A stretch of 9,946 bases of DNA. Source: Desulfobacteraceae bacterium. GTDB lineage: Bacteria > Desulfobacterota > Desulfobacteria > Desulfobacterales > Desulfobacteraceae. How positions within the stretch are numbered: the first letter of the stretch is position 1; each line of letters starts with the position of its first letter. The stretch lies in NCBI GenBank assembly GCA_023140455.1, contig JAGLLQ010000567.1, forward strand, positions 1 through 9,946, read 5' to 3'. The notes under the pieces are model-generated. The model searched no databases. It saw only the letters and a list, made by a program, of their open reading frames with translations, and was not told the DNA's origin. This document shows, piece after piece, positions 1 through 7,394 of this stretch. The position numbers and the translations under genes are program-made.

Positions 1-2102
1 CAAGTTTAAAGCCAAGAGCACAGAAGCGACCTTCACCAGAAAATACATGGATAGATCATTTTGGAGTTAAAACTTTTTATCATTTTGAGCCTGAATCAGG
101 TAATACTGATGTTACAATCGAAACTGTTTTAAAAGTTGAATTTAAAAACCAGACTCTTGATGATTTAAAAACCAGAGTGAAAAAAAATATTGGAGATTCA
201 ATATTAAACAATAGGTTATCCAGGCTGCTTGGTAAAAAAGAAACTCCTTTTTCTGATACAGGTGTATATTCCGGTGTATATCTTAAAAATATCTCTTTTG
301 CATCTATTTCAGCAGAAACAACACCAGACAAGTGGAAAGATACTTTAACAATTCTTGAAAAAAATCTGCGGAAAGCTTTGGTTTTCGGATTTACGCAAAA
401 AGAGCTTGAAAGAGCAAAAAATGAGTATATCAATTCTCTTGAAAGTAAAGTTAAAAAATCAACTACAAGAAAAACAAAGAATATAGCTGCAAATATACTT
501 TATTACATAAATAATAAAAAAACTTTCCAAAGTTCTGAATCCAGATTAAACATTTTAAAACCTTATATTGAATCATTAACAATAGATGATATCAATAATA
601 GTTTTATTGATACATGGATAGAAGACCATAGACTTGTGCTTGTTACCGGGAATAGCAAAATTGGACAAAATAAAGAAGATGCCGAAAACCTAATTCTTTC
701 AGAATATAATAAAAGCATTGCAGGTAAAATTTTTAAATATCAAGATTCTAAGCAAATTAATTTTCCATACATACCAGAACTTATTAAGCTAAATGAGTCT
801 GATGATTCTATTGATAATAAATTAATTAAAACAAAAAAAGAAATTACTGAGCTTGGTATTACAACAATTGATTATAAAAATGCTGTCAGATTAAATTTAA
901 AAAAGACTAATTTCAAAAAAGGCGAATTTTTATTTAATCTTGCTGTTAAAGGTGGGAAAGTAACTGAGCCTTCGTCAAAACCTGGGCTTGGTATGATTGC
1001 AAGAAAACTTATTAATGAAAGTGGTCTTGGTAAAGCTGATAAGGAAGACTTAAAGGAAATACTTGCAGGTACCAGTATTGATATCAATTTTAATGTAGAA
1101 GATGATTGTTTTAGTTTTTCCGGTCAGGGAGAATCCTCAGAAATTAAACTTGTTTTTGAACTTCTTTATTCATTTTTAAAAGACCCGGGATATAGAGAAG
1201 AAAGCCTTGGATTGATCAAACAACGTTACAAACAGGATTTTGTTTCATTACTGCGTACTCCAAATGGCTTAATGCACATCAAAGGTAATAAATTCCTTGC
1301 AGGTGGAGATAATAGATTTGGCAGCCCAACAGTCGAGTTGATTAATAAAATTACAATTGAAGATGTTAAAAACTGGCTTCAACCTTTTTTTGAAAAAGCA
1401 AGTCTTGAAATTTCAATTGCAGGGGATTTTGATCTGAAAGAGGCTGAAAAGCTATCAGGAAAATTTTTTGGGACATTATCAAAGCGTGATAATACTGGTT
1501 TAATAGAAGTATCAAATAAAGAGCCAAAATTTCCAAACGCAAAAGAGCTTGTACTTGAGATGGATACTAAGCTTGATAAATCTGAGATCAGACTTGCATT
1601 TTTAACTGATGATTTTTGGGATATTTCCCAGACAAGAGCAATCAATTTGCTTGCTCGTATTTTTTCCGAGAAATTTAGAAAAATAATTCGTGAAGAACTT
1701 GGCCTTGCATATTCTGCATACGTTTATAATGATCCTTCTTCCGTTTATGAAAATTATGGTGTTTTACATGCAGTTGTTAATGGAAAGCCTTCAGAAATTG
1801 ATTTTATATTGAAAAATATGCAGGATATTACTATTTCCCTTGCCAAACTGGGTGTGACCGAAAAAGAACTTGAGCTTGTAAAAAAGCCTGTATTGAATCA
1901 TATAAAAGATATACAAAAAACAAATCAATACTGGCTTAATTCTGTATTGTCGGGCTCTCTTACACATCCTCAAAAATTTGAATGGGCAAAAAATATGTTC
2001 AATGATTATTCTTCAATGTCAAGTGAAAGAATTTCTTTATTGGCTAAACAATATTTAGATTTAGATGAAAGCGCAATAATAATTGTTAAGCCTGCCCAAT
2101 AA
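1..2102 (+). CDS. M16 family zinc peptidase (insulinase/PqqL-like), 3' part, start outside window
   Basis: The frame is open from base 3 to the TAA at 2100-2102, so about 699 residues of the C-terminal part are visible and the start is missing. The gene resembles tandem-domain M16 metallopeptidases of about 900 residues, which degrade peptides, usually in the periplasm. The visible part begins in the second lobe of the first M16 unit; a segment at about 330-450 reads like the family's 'GFT..ELE.AK' helix. A second M16 unit starts near 880. Near 1689-1727 is REELGLAYSAYVY, matching the conserved Arg/Tyr region of the non-catalytic lobe. No HxxEH zinc motif appears in the visible part; in this family it lies in the N-terminal unit, here off the window, so catalytic competence cannot be judged. 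The gene converges on the PilZ gene and is not part of the minus-strand operon. Family assignment is firm; substrate is unknown. Confidence 0.88.
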   Translation, partial: SLKPRAQKRPSPENTWIDHFGVKTFYHFEPESGNTDVTIETVLKVEFKNQTLDDLKTRVKKNIGDSILNNRLSRLLGKKETPFSDTGVYSGVYLKNISFASISAETTPDKWKDTLTILEKNLRKALVFGFTQKELERAKNEYINSLESKVKKSTTRKTKNIAANILYYINNKKTFQSSESRLNILKPYIESLTIDDINNSFIDTWIEDHRLVLVTGNSKIGQNKEDAENLILSEYNKSIAGKIFKYQDSKQINFPYIPELIKLNESDDSIDNKLIKTKKEITELGITTIDYKNAVRLNLKKTNFKKGEFLFNLAVKGGKVTEPSSKPGLGMIARKLINESGLGKADKEDLKEILAGTSIDINFNVEDDCFSFSGQGESSEIKLVFELLYSFLKDPGYREESLGLIKQRYKQDFVSLLRTPNGLMHIKGNKFLAGGDNRFGSPTVELINKITIEDVKNWLQPFFEKASLEISIAGDFDLKEAEKLSGKFFGTLSKRDNTGLIEVSNKEPKFPNAKELVLEMDTKLDKSEIRLAFLTDDFWDISQTRAINLLARIFSEKFRKIIREELGLAYSAYVYNDPSSVYENYGVLHAVVNGKPSEIDFILKNMQDITISLAKLGVTEKELELVKKPVLNHIKDIQKTNQYWLNSVLSGSLTHPQKFEWAKNMFNDYSSMSSERISLLAKQYLDLDESAIIIVKPAQ

Positions 2103-2104
2103 AT

Positions 2105-2132
2105 CAGACAAATAATTCAGGTAATTTGACTG
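2105..2132. terminator. candidate weak two-way terminator between converging genes
   Basis: Arms CAGACAAAT (2105-2113) and ATTTGACTG (2124-2132) can pair over nine positions with one mismatch around a 10-base loop. On the plus strand the stem is followed by TTTAATTAAATT, and on the minus strand by ATTTATT. It lies three bases after the M16 stop codon and 16 bases past the end of the PilZ gene. The stem is poor in G+C, so it would be weak. Its place in the only gap between two converging genes is the main support. Confidence 0.35.
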
Positions 2133-2147
2133 TTTAATTAAATTGTA

Positions 2148-2561
2148 TTATTGAATGGAAGTAAAGTTCTGAGTTTCAGTTGTATTGTTTTCTATGTAAT
2201 AATCAAGGTCAAAAAGCTGTTTTAATTTAAGATCAGTAAATTTTACATGCCTAACTCTTATTTTCATTGTATCGAAAGAGGCTTCAGGAATATTGCAGTC
2301 AGGAATTTCATAATCAGAAACAGTTTTAAAGTCGATATCCCCAACATAATATCCCATGCTGCTTAAAAATAATGTTTCCTGGCTCTGGCTACCTGCTGTT
2401 TTGAGGGTATCAGGTTCTGTATCAATATATTTAAATGCAAGTCCGCCTACACTTATGTCCACAATTTGTCCAAGTTTAGTAGACTCCGGACTAATAGTAG
2501 CATAAGCACCATTTTTAATTGGATACCTGGTAAATTTTCGTCTTTCCTGTTTAGTTTCCAT
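2148..2561 (-). CDS. PilZ domain protein, predicted c-di-GMP receptor
   Basis: This 137-residue protein is essentially one PilZ domain. Both parts of the c-di-GMP binding signature are present: RxxxR at R8-R12 in a RRKFTRYP context, and DxSxxG at D35-S37-G40 (DISVGG). In this family these residues hold a c-di-GMP dimer and change the protein's contact with a partner, often controlling motility, adhesion or polysaccharide. There is no signal peptide, membrane segment or output domain, so it probably acts as a small cytoplasmic adaptor with an unknown partner. The style of the domain resembles PilZ proteins of sulfate-reducing Desulfobacterota (recalled likeness, not searched). The ATG at 2561 has no clear Shine-Dalgarno sequence; the bases before it are AACAAAACCT. 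It is the last gene of the minus-strand run, 89 bp after the asparaginase-like gene, with its own candidate promoter in that gap. Confidence 0.9.
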   Translation of the reverse strand: METKQERRKFTRYPIKNGAYATISPESTKLGQIVDISVGGLAFKYIDTEPDTLKTAGSQSQETLFLSSMGYYVGDIDFKTVSDYEIPDCNIPEASFDTMKIRVRHVKFTDLKLKQLFDLDYYIENNTTETQNFTSIQ

Positions 2562-2614
2562 AGGTTTTGTTCTATAGTTTTATTTGAATTATTACTAAAT
2601 AATGCATACTGAAA

Positions 2615-2641
2615 TTTATACCAAGTATGATTATCAGTCAA
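2615..2641 (-). promoter_or_regulatory. candidate sigma-70 promoter of the PilZ gene, extended -10
   Basis: On the minus strand TTGACT (2641-2636) is followed 15 bases later by TATAAA (2620-2615), which is preceded by TGG, giving an extended -10 element. The spacer is short by the usual 17, which the extended -10 could offset. Transcription would start near 2607, leaving an untranslated leader of about 45 bases before the ATG at 2561. No other pair of boxes in this 89-base gap is as good. In such AT-rich DNA chance matches are common, so this is a candidate only. Confidence 0.45.
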
Positions 2642-2649
2642 CTAATAAT
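2630..2649. promoter_or_regulatory. imperfect 9-2-9 dyad over the -35 box, possible operator
   Basis: Read on the minus strand, ATTATTAGT (2649-2641) and ACTGATAAT (2638-2630) form an inverted repeat with eight of nine positions matching and a 2-base spacer. The candidate -35 box TTGACT sits at its centre. A dimeric regulator bound here would block that promoter. As RNA it could form a short hairpin with a UUGA loop, but no U-tract follows, so it is not a good terminator. No known operator consensus is recognised. Confidence 0.3.
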
Positions 2650-2650
2650 T

Positions 2651-3136
2651 TTATGATTTTTCAATAAATTGTAATAAGTCACGGTTTTTTTGAATTTTAT
2701 CAGGGTTATATACCCGGCCATTAATACAAATATACACACCATTCTCAAGCACCTGGACTGCTGCTGTTGCGCCGCCCAAATTAAAAAAAGCATCGCTTGA
2801 TTTAAATTCAGCAGGTTCCATTGCACCGGTAAATACAATAACTTTATTTTTAATTTTTTTAAGTATATTAGCTGTTTTAATCATGGTATCAGTACCGTGT
2901 GTGATAACTATAAATTTATTTTTATCTTTTTTAACTGCATTGAAAATCACAGTTCGGTCTTTTTCAGTAATATCAAGAGAATCTTTTCTAAAGAGAGACT
3001 CAATTTCATAATCAAAATTAATTCGTGCGTCTTTTAGTATACTATTTATTTTAGGCTCACCAATTTTATATTCACTTAATTTATCAAAATAAATTTTATC
3101 TATTGTCCCTCCGGTTGTAAAAAATTTAATTCTCAT
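2651..3136 (-). CDS. standalone N-terminal asparaginase domain protein
   Basis: The 161 residues match only the first (alpha/beta) domain of bacterial L-asparaginases, which hydrolyse asparagine to aspartate and ammonia and are usually about 330 residues. Visible family signatures are TTGGTI (nucleophile T11), a Ser-x-Asp turn at S53-D55, HGTDT at 80-84 (T82, D83), GAMEP at 104-108, and K150, which aligns by eye with Lys162 of E. coli asparaginase II. So the first-domain catalytic set looks complete. The second domain, which gives the Glu that completes the neighbouring subunit's site, is absent, and 89 bp later the PilZ gene begins, so it has not been lost by a recent frameshift. Small 'asparaginase domain-containing' proteins of this size are known in proteobacteria; their activity is unclear to me. 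The ATG follows the recX stop codon directly, with a strong Shine-Dalgarno inside recX. No signal peptide: cytoplasmic. Confidence 0.85.
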   Translation of the reverse strand: MRIKFFTTGGTIDKIYFDKLSEYKIGEPKINSILKDARINFDYEIESLFRKDSLDITEKDRTVIFNAVKKDKNKFIVITHGTDTMIKTANILKKIKNKVIVFTGAMEPAEFKSSDAFFNLGGATAAVQVLENGVYICINGRVYNPDKIQKNRDLLQFIEKS

Positions 3137-3649
3137 CTAATTCTCCTCCTGATTTTTTATATCTCTGATTACTTTTTCATAAGTTGCAGAAGATATTTCC
3201 CAGTTAAAGCCTCTGTTTTTGAGGAAATTTATCATTTTGTTCTTCATTTTTTGATTATCAAGTTTAAGCCAGGTCAAAAGCTTAGGCTTAACCGCAGCAA
3301 GTGCAGATTTATTTTCATTAATATCTTTTATTACGTTTTCAATTGTTGAATTTGAGATTCCTTTTTTTTTAAGCTCATATTGTAAAGCAAATTTAGATTT
3401 AGGGCGTATTTTTTCTCTTGTAAAAACAAATTCTGAGGCAAAAACATTATCATCAATAAGGCTTTCCTCTTCTAACATTAAAATAATCTCTGAAATTATA
3501 TCATCGCTGAATTTTTTTTTATTAAGATTATTTTTTACCTCTTGAATACTTCTAGTCCTTGCCGCTAAAAATTTTATACTTACATTATAGGCTCGTATTA
3601 GGCTTTTATCAGATTTCTGAGGTGTCATTTTATTTATAAAGATTTCCAT
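3137..3649 (-). CDS. recX: RecX family regulator of RecA
   Basis: RecX binds RecA filaments and limits strand exchange and coprotease activity. The 170 residues show the family's repeated three-helix pattern: repeat one at about 20-60 (ARTRS..EV...L..K.F), repeat two at about 61-105 (LIDD..FA..FV..R....PKSK, then ELKKKGIS), and a looser third at about 110-165. Length fits the family. Two starts are possible: the ATG at 3649 overlaps the thioesterase gene by 16 bp, while the ATG at 3628 (M8) begins five bases after its stop. Neither has a clear Shine-Dalgarno, and the first seven residues are not conserved-looking, so 3628 is a real alternative. recA is not adjacent, although recX often follows recA in other bacteria. 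The gene contains two runs of nine A on the coding strand, at 3520-3512 and 3370-3362, both inside Lys-Lys-Lys. Confidence 0.85.
   Translation of the reverse strand: MEIFINKMTPQKSDKSLIRAYNVSIKFLAARTRSIQEVKNNLNKKKFSDDIISEIILMLEEESLIDDNVFASEFVFTREKIRPKSKFALQYELKKKGISNSTIENVIKDINENKSALAAVKPKLLTWLKLDNQKMKNKMINFLKNRGFNWEISSATYEKVIRDIKNQEEN
3143..3150 (-). promoter_or_regulatory. strong ribosome binding site of the asparaginase-like gene, inside recX
   Basis: AGGAGGAG, read on the minus strand, ends six bases before the ATG at 3136-3134 and lies in the last codons of recX. It is the best Shine-Dalgarno sequence in the window, and it fixes the start of the asparaginase-like gene. Together with the touching TAG and ATG codons it suggests efficient, possibly recX-independent, translation of the downstream gene. 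Confidence 0.8.
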
Positions 3650-4389
3650 GAAATATTTAAACGTGCAAGCTCAAGGCCAGTATTTTTTCCAATTATAGAA
3701 TGATAAGTAACAAGATTATCAAAAGAATTAATAATTTGAGTTTTTGATATGATTTTACCCGGATAAAATGATTCTTTTAAATAAATCACATTTATTTTTT
3801 TTATGGTAAATCCTTTCAAGATATTTTCAGGCAGGGCCTCAATTGCCCATTCAACATATGTGGCATTGTTAACATGTCTATTTAAATCAAGATCATGCAT
3901 TCTGATTTTAAAAGTGTTTTCATGATTTGTATTATCAATCATTTTTAAATTATGGAAGAATTTTGTAACATCAACTTTATTTTCACAAAGCATTTCCTCT
4001 GTCATAAAATCATCTAAATGGCGTGGGGCCCCGGTTTTTTTATTAATTATAACCCATGCTCCAACTGCATTGACAATCGCAGTATTATTTTCTGTTTCTA
4101 TTTTAAACCATCTCAAATCATATAGGCGTTTATGGGCGCTCCGCCAGACGCTTATCAAAAGATCCTGGTTTAATTCTGCAAAATTGTGGATTTCAATTTG
4201 ATATCGGGAAATTACCCAGAATAGATTCTTACTGGCAAGATCCCTGCTTGAAATTTTAAGTTTCATTGCATATTCTACTGCTATATCTTGAAGCATGTTC
4301 ATTATGTTTGCAATCTTAAGTTCACCTGACTGCCCAATATTAGAAAATGAATTTTTTATTTTTTTGGTATACACCATATTGTATTTCAT
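3634..4389 (-). CDS. acyl-ACP thioesterase, FatA/FatB-like
   Basis: Predicted to hydrolyse acyl-acyl carrier protein and release free fatty acid, ending fatty acid synthesis on that chain. From the start chosen here it has 251 residues forming two hotdog folds, at about 1-125 and 150-250. The key motif is DLDLNRHVNN at 166-175; D168, N170 and H172 match the Asp, Asn and His of the plant FatB active site. The segment with VISRYQIEIH and VWRSAHK matches the conserved first-hotdog region. The frame is open to 4434, but the ATG at 4389 makes an ATGA overlap with the AsmA-like stop codon, and the 15 extra upstream residues are basic and unlike the family, so 4389 is preferred. A weak AGAAG lies upstream. 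No signal peptide: cytoplasmic. Chain-length preference cannot be told. Its place after an AsmA-like gene suggests a link to envelope lipid supply, by context only. Confidence 0.87.
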   Translation of the reverse strand: MKYNMVYTKKIKNSFSNIGQSGELKIANIMNMLQDIAVEYAMKLKISSRDLASKNLFWVISRYQIEIHNFAELNQDLLISVWRSAHKRLYDLRWFKIETENNTAIVNAVGAWVIINKKTGAPRHLDDFMTEEMLCENKVDVTKFFHNLKMIDNTNHENTFKIRMHDLDLNRHVNNATYVEWAIEALPENILKGFTIKKINVIYLKESFYPGKIISKTQIINSFDNLVTYHSIIGKNTGLELARLNISWKSL

Positions 4390-7300
4390 GGAGCGATATC
4401 TTCTGATTTTTTTTTCGTTGGCAGTTTTTCCCACAGTTTTATGGGAGTTTTAATTATATTGGTCATTAAATTTATAATTCCTTTACCAACTGCAACTGGA
4501 TGAAGGGCAACAACTGTCGGATCATTTATTTTTCCTGATATTTTTACTGGAATTGAAATCAAATTATTGTTAAGCATTGTGCTTATAAGAGGTATTTTTT
4601 CAATAAGCATATCAATGGTTTTAAAAGGAGCAACAAGGCAGATTAAATCTAAATCATTTTTTGCAGGGTCAATTGTTCCTTGAAAAACAAGGGCCATATC
4701 ATGCCCGTCAATAACAACTTCATCTAAAACTATTATGTTGTTAATAATATCAGCTTTAAAATTGATTGAATGGTACTTGAATCCTTCTTGTTTAATATCA
4801 GGCAGCTTGCCTTTAAAAAGTGTTGAGATGTTAATAACAGATAAAATTCTGGAAAGCAGGGTCAAGCTGTGGATTTTTCCATCTTTTGATTTAAACTTTA
4901 GTTTTCCATTTAATCCATTTTTATTTTTTTTAACAGATATACCTGCTTTGGAATTCTTAAAATCAGATTGTTTATATATAAGAGAATCAGTTTCTATTGT
5001 AATCAGTTTATTGGGAAAAGTATCTGCAGCATCCTTTTTTTCTGAAAAAAGAGTATTTTTATGTTTTGAAAATAAATTTTTAATAAAGTGGTCAAGGTCT
5101 ATAGCTTCAGCGGAAATTGAGTAGACAGATTCTTTGTTTGATTTGATAATAATCTTTTTTTTATCAGTATAGGCTATAATATTTTGATATTGTGAAGATT
5201 CCTGATTAAATATTTTTTCAAATGTCTTTGTACAGATTTGCCCTTTAAATTTAAAAAAATCTATATTGTTATCCTTACCTGTGTCAAATATTGCATCTGT
5301 ATACGATCCATCTGTTATTTTAAGTTTTTTTATTGAAAAACTGTTATTATTGCTGCATTGACAAAAAAGTTCTATCTCGGGGCCGGTTGGGAAATAAAGT
5401 GTCCCGGAGAATGAATCAATACATTCTTTTGTGCTATAGGAAGCATTTGTAAGGGCCATCGGAGTTACAATGCTTTTAATCTCCGTGTTATCGGTAAAAT
5501 TTGAAATTATCTCCATATCTGATATTAATGCGTATATATTTTTGAAAGCTAATCCTCTGTCTGAAATCTGAAAATCACATGATGATAATTCTATCTCTTT
5601 GGATGCTTTGTTTTGGCTGACCAGGTTTTGCTTTATTGAATTTTGAATTATTATGTTTTGTTTGAACTCTCCGTGTACATCAAATTTCAATTCATTTGGT
5701 TCTAAAATATCTCCTTTAATATTTGTAGAATCAATTTTTAGAAATCCTTGTTCAATATTTAAGTCCGGCACAAAATCCTTAATTGGTTGAAACCCGATTA
5801 ACCAGTTAAAGACTTCATGTGAATCAACTAAAGCTCCTCCTGATATGATATCAAGCAATCTTGTATTGTTTAAGTTATACGATCCTGTAAAATTATAAAA
5901 ATAGCTTTTTCCGATTTTACCTGCAAAATCAGTAAGAGTTATAATATCGTTTTCATAAAAGAATTTTCCCATGTTGATTTTGATTTTTCCTGGCGCCCGC
6001 AGGTACTCACCTGACCCTGTAACATCGTTTATTAGAACTGTTACATTTAGATCATCGCCAGGGTTTAATTCTAGAAGGAGCTCTCCATCAACAATGCCAT
6101 TCACATCTTTTATAAGCTTTAGTTCTTTAGAAAGCAGGGTTTCATTGAATAATTCACTTAAAATATTTTTAATGTCTATCAGGGGAGCATGAATTTTAAA
6201 AGAACCATTAAAAGGGTAATCATTATAATTTAAAAGGTCTATTTTAAGGATACCGTCGCTGAAAGTAGAGCTTTTCAATCTGCCTTTTTCAGCTTTAATA
6301 TATAATATGCCATTTTTAATAAAAGCAGTTCCAAATACTTTTTTAGGTATCAGCGGGGTATTGGGAATTTTAATATCTCCATTTTCCAATTGACCGTTCA
6401 GTATCATATTCTCAGGACTGAGAATGTTTTCTAATTTTTTATCGTTAAACAGAACTGTGATGTTTGAAGCATTGCCTGCTCTCACTATATCAAAAAGATT
6501 CTCACTCACTGCTTCTTTATTAAAAAGGTCGAAATATGCTCTCTTTGCCTGATCAATATTAACATTTTGTCCGGAAAATTCTAATTGAGTTTTATTAAAT
6601 TTTTTATCATGCAAAAATGTAATGCCAAGTGTCATTGAAGGATATTGAAAAATAGTCGGAGTAACTGAGATTTTAGTTTTATAGTTTGTGATATTAAAAT
6701 TTGCCTTCAGGTGCTTAAATTGAATTTGATTCTTAGCTGGTTGAGAATTTAAATTAAAAATATTTTTATCGACATTATATTTTTTAAGTAATTCTTTGTT
6801 TAAATCAAAATTGGTTATTGAAAGATTTCCGGTAATTTTATTATCACGCTTGACTTTTATTGCTGCATCAAATTTTTCGGCAAAGTCATAATGAAAATTT
6901 TTAATAAGAATGGATAAACCGTTCTCTTTATGGATAAATTTATCAATTTTTTTTGTTTGCAGAAAATTTGAAACTTTTGCAATTGAAGAAGAAGTATTAT
7001 CAGAAGATTTTGATAGAAGGTTGCTTTCTAAATTAAGATTCAAGTTTATATCAAATATTGCAAGTTTATTTAAAATAAGATTTCTTTTAAATAATTCTTT
7101 TGAATCAGGATATATCAGGAGTGTTTGAATGTTGCATGCTATCCTGCCTTCAGATTCTATATTCAGATTTTTTATTCTTAAAGCAGGTGTGGGGAAAAGG
7201 TCAAGATCAATATCGTTTGAACTGATACTTAACTGCGTTTGTTTGGTAACAGTTTGGAACAGCTTGTTCTGTATATAACTGATATTTAAAAACCATGGGA

Positions 7301-7391
7301 AAGAATTTATCAGTAAGATAAGAATAATCGAAAATACTAAGGCAGAATGGCATAGAAATTTAATTATATTTTTGGGTTTTAATAAAAACAT
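4386..7391 (-). CDS. AsmA-like membrane-anchored periplasmic protein, 1001 residues
   Basis: AsmA-family proteins (AsmA, YhdP, TamB, YdbH in E. coli) are anchored in the inner membrane and form long beta-rich periplasmic structures linked to phospholipid movement to the outer membrane. Here a single membrane segment lies at about 13-35. An AsmA-type N-terminal part follows (about 40-125; LFPTPALRIKNLNIES). A long beta-rich middle alternates short strands and polar loops. The AsmA-like C-terminal region lies at about 871-990, with the family pattern of Pro-Leu-Ile, then IPVKISGKINDP, then a Pro-Val-Ala-Val-Gly stretch and a short amphipathic tail. The size is nearer to YhdP than to AsmA, but I cannot assign it to one member by eye. 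The ATG at 7391 is three bases after the prc stop, with only a weak GGTAA before it. Its TGA overlaps the thioesterase start. No frameshift or repeat expansion is apparent. Confidence 0.85.
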   Translation of the reverse strand: MFLLKPKNIIKFLCHSALVFSIILILLINSFPWFLNISYIQNKLFQTVTKQTQLSISSNDIDLDLFPTPALRIKNLNIESEGRIACNIQTLLIYPDSKELFKRNLILNKLAIFDINLNLNLESNLLSKSSDNTSSSIAKVSNFLQTKKIDKFIHKENGLSILIKNFHYDFAEKFDAAIKVKRDNKITGNLSITNFDLNKELLKKYNVDKNIFNLNSQPAKNQIQFKHLKANFNITNYKTKISVTPTIFQYPSMTLGITFLHDKKFNKTQLEFSGQNVNIDQAKRAYFDLFNKEAVSENLFDIVRAGNASNITVLFNDKKLENILSPENMILNGQLENGDIKIPNTPLIPKKVFGTAFIKNGILYIKAEKGRLKSSTFSDGILKIDLLNYNDYPFNGSFKIHAPLIDIKNILSELFNETLLSKELKLIKDVNGIVDGELLLELNPGDDLNVTVLINDVTGSGEYLRAPGKIKINMGKFFYENDIITLTDFAGKIGKSYFYNFTGSYNLNNTRLLDIISGGALVDSHEVFNWLIGFQPIKDFVPDLNIEQGFLKIDSTNIKGDILEPNELKFDVHGEFKQNIIIQNSIKQNLVSQNKASKEIELSSCDFQISDRGLAFKNIYALISDMEIISNFTDNTEIKSIVTPMALTNASYSTKECIDSFSGTLYFPTGPEIELFCQCSNNNSFSIKKLKITDGSYTDAIFDTGKDNNIDFFKFKGQICTKTFEKIFNQESSQYQNIIAYTDKKKIIIKSNKESVYSISAEAIDLDHFIKNLFSKHKNTLFSEKKDAADTFPNKLITIETDSLIYKQSDFKNSKAGISVKKNKNGLNGKLKFKSKDGKIHSLTLLSRILSVINISTLFKGKLPDIKQEGFKYHSINFKADIINNIIVLDEVVIDGHDMALVFQGTIDPAKNDLDLICLVAPFKTIDMLIEKIPLISTMLNNNLISIPVKISGKINDPTVVALHPVAVGKGIINLMTNIIKTPIKLWEKLPTKKKSEDIAP

Positions 7392-7394
7392 GAA

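Noticed and set aside
80..433. Minus-strand open frame of 117 residues opposite the M16 gene
   Set aside because: The plus-strand M16 frame is continuous through it and matches the family; the antisense product resembles nothing known.
2571..2580. Second possible -10 box (minus-strand TATAGA near the PilZ start)
   Set aside because: Only a poor -35 match (TTTAGT) lies at the right distance, and the leader would be very short.
2453..2641. Minus-strand open frame after the asparaginase-like gene, considered as a frameshifted second domain
   Set aside because: Its 62 residues show no asparaginase second-domain features and it mostly overlaps the PilZ gene in another frame.
4390..4434. N-terminal extension of the thioesterase frame by 15 residues
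   Set aside because: It lies inside the AsmA-like coding end, is a basic sequence unlike the family, and the ATG at 4389 gives the typical ATGA overlap.
4735..5124. Plus-strand open frame of 129 residues opposite the AsmA-like gene
   Set aside because: It has no recognisable domain, and the opposite strand is a continuous, well-supported coding region; it is an antisense shadow.
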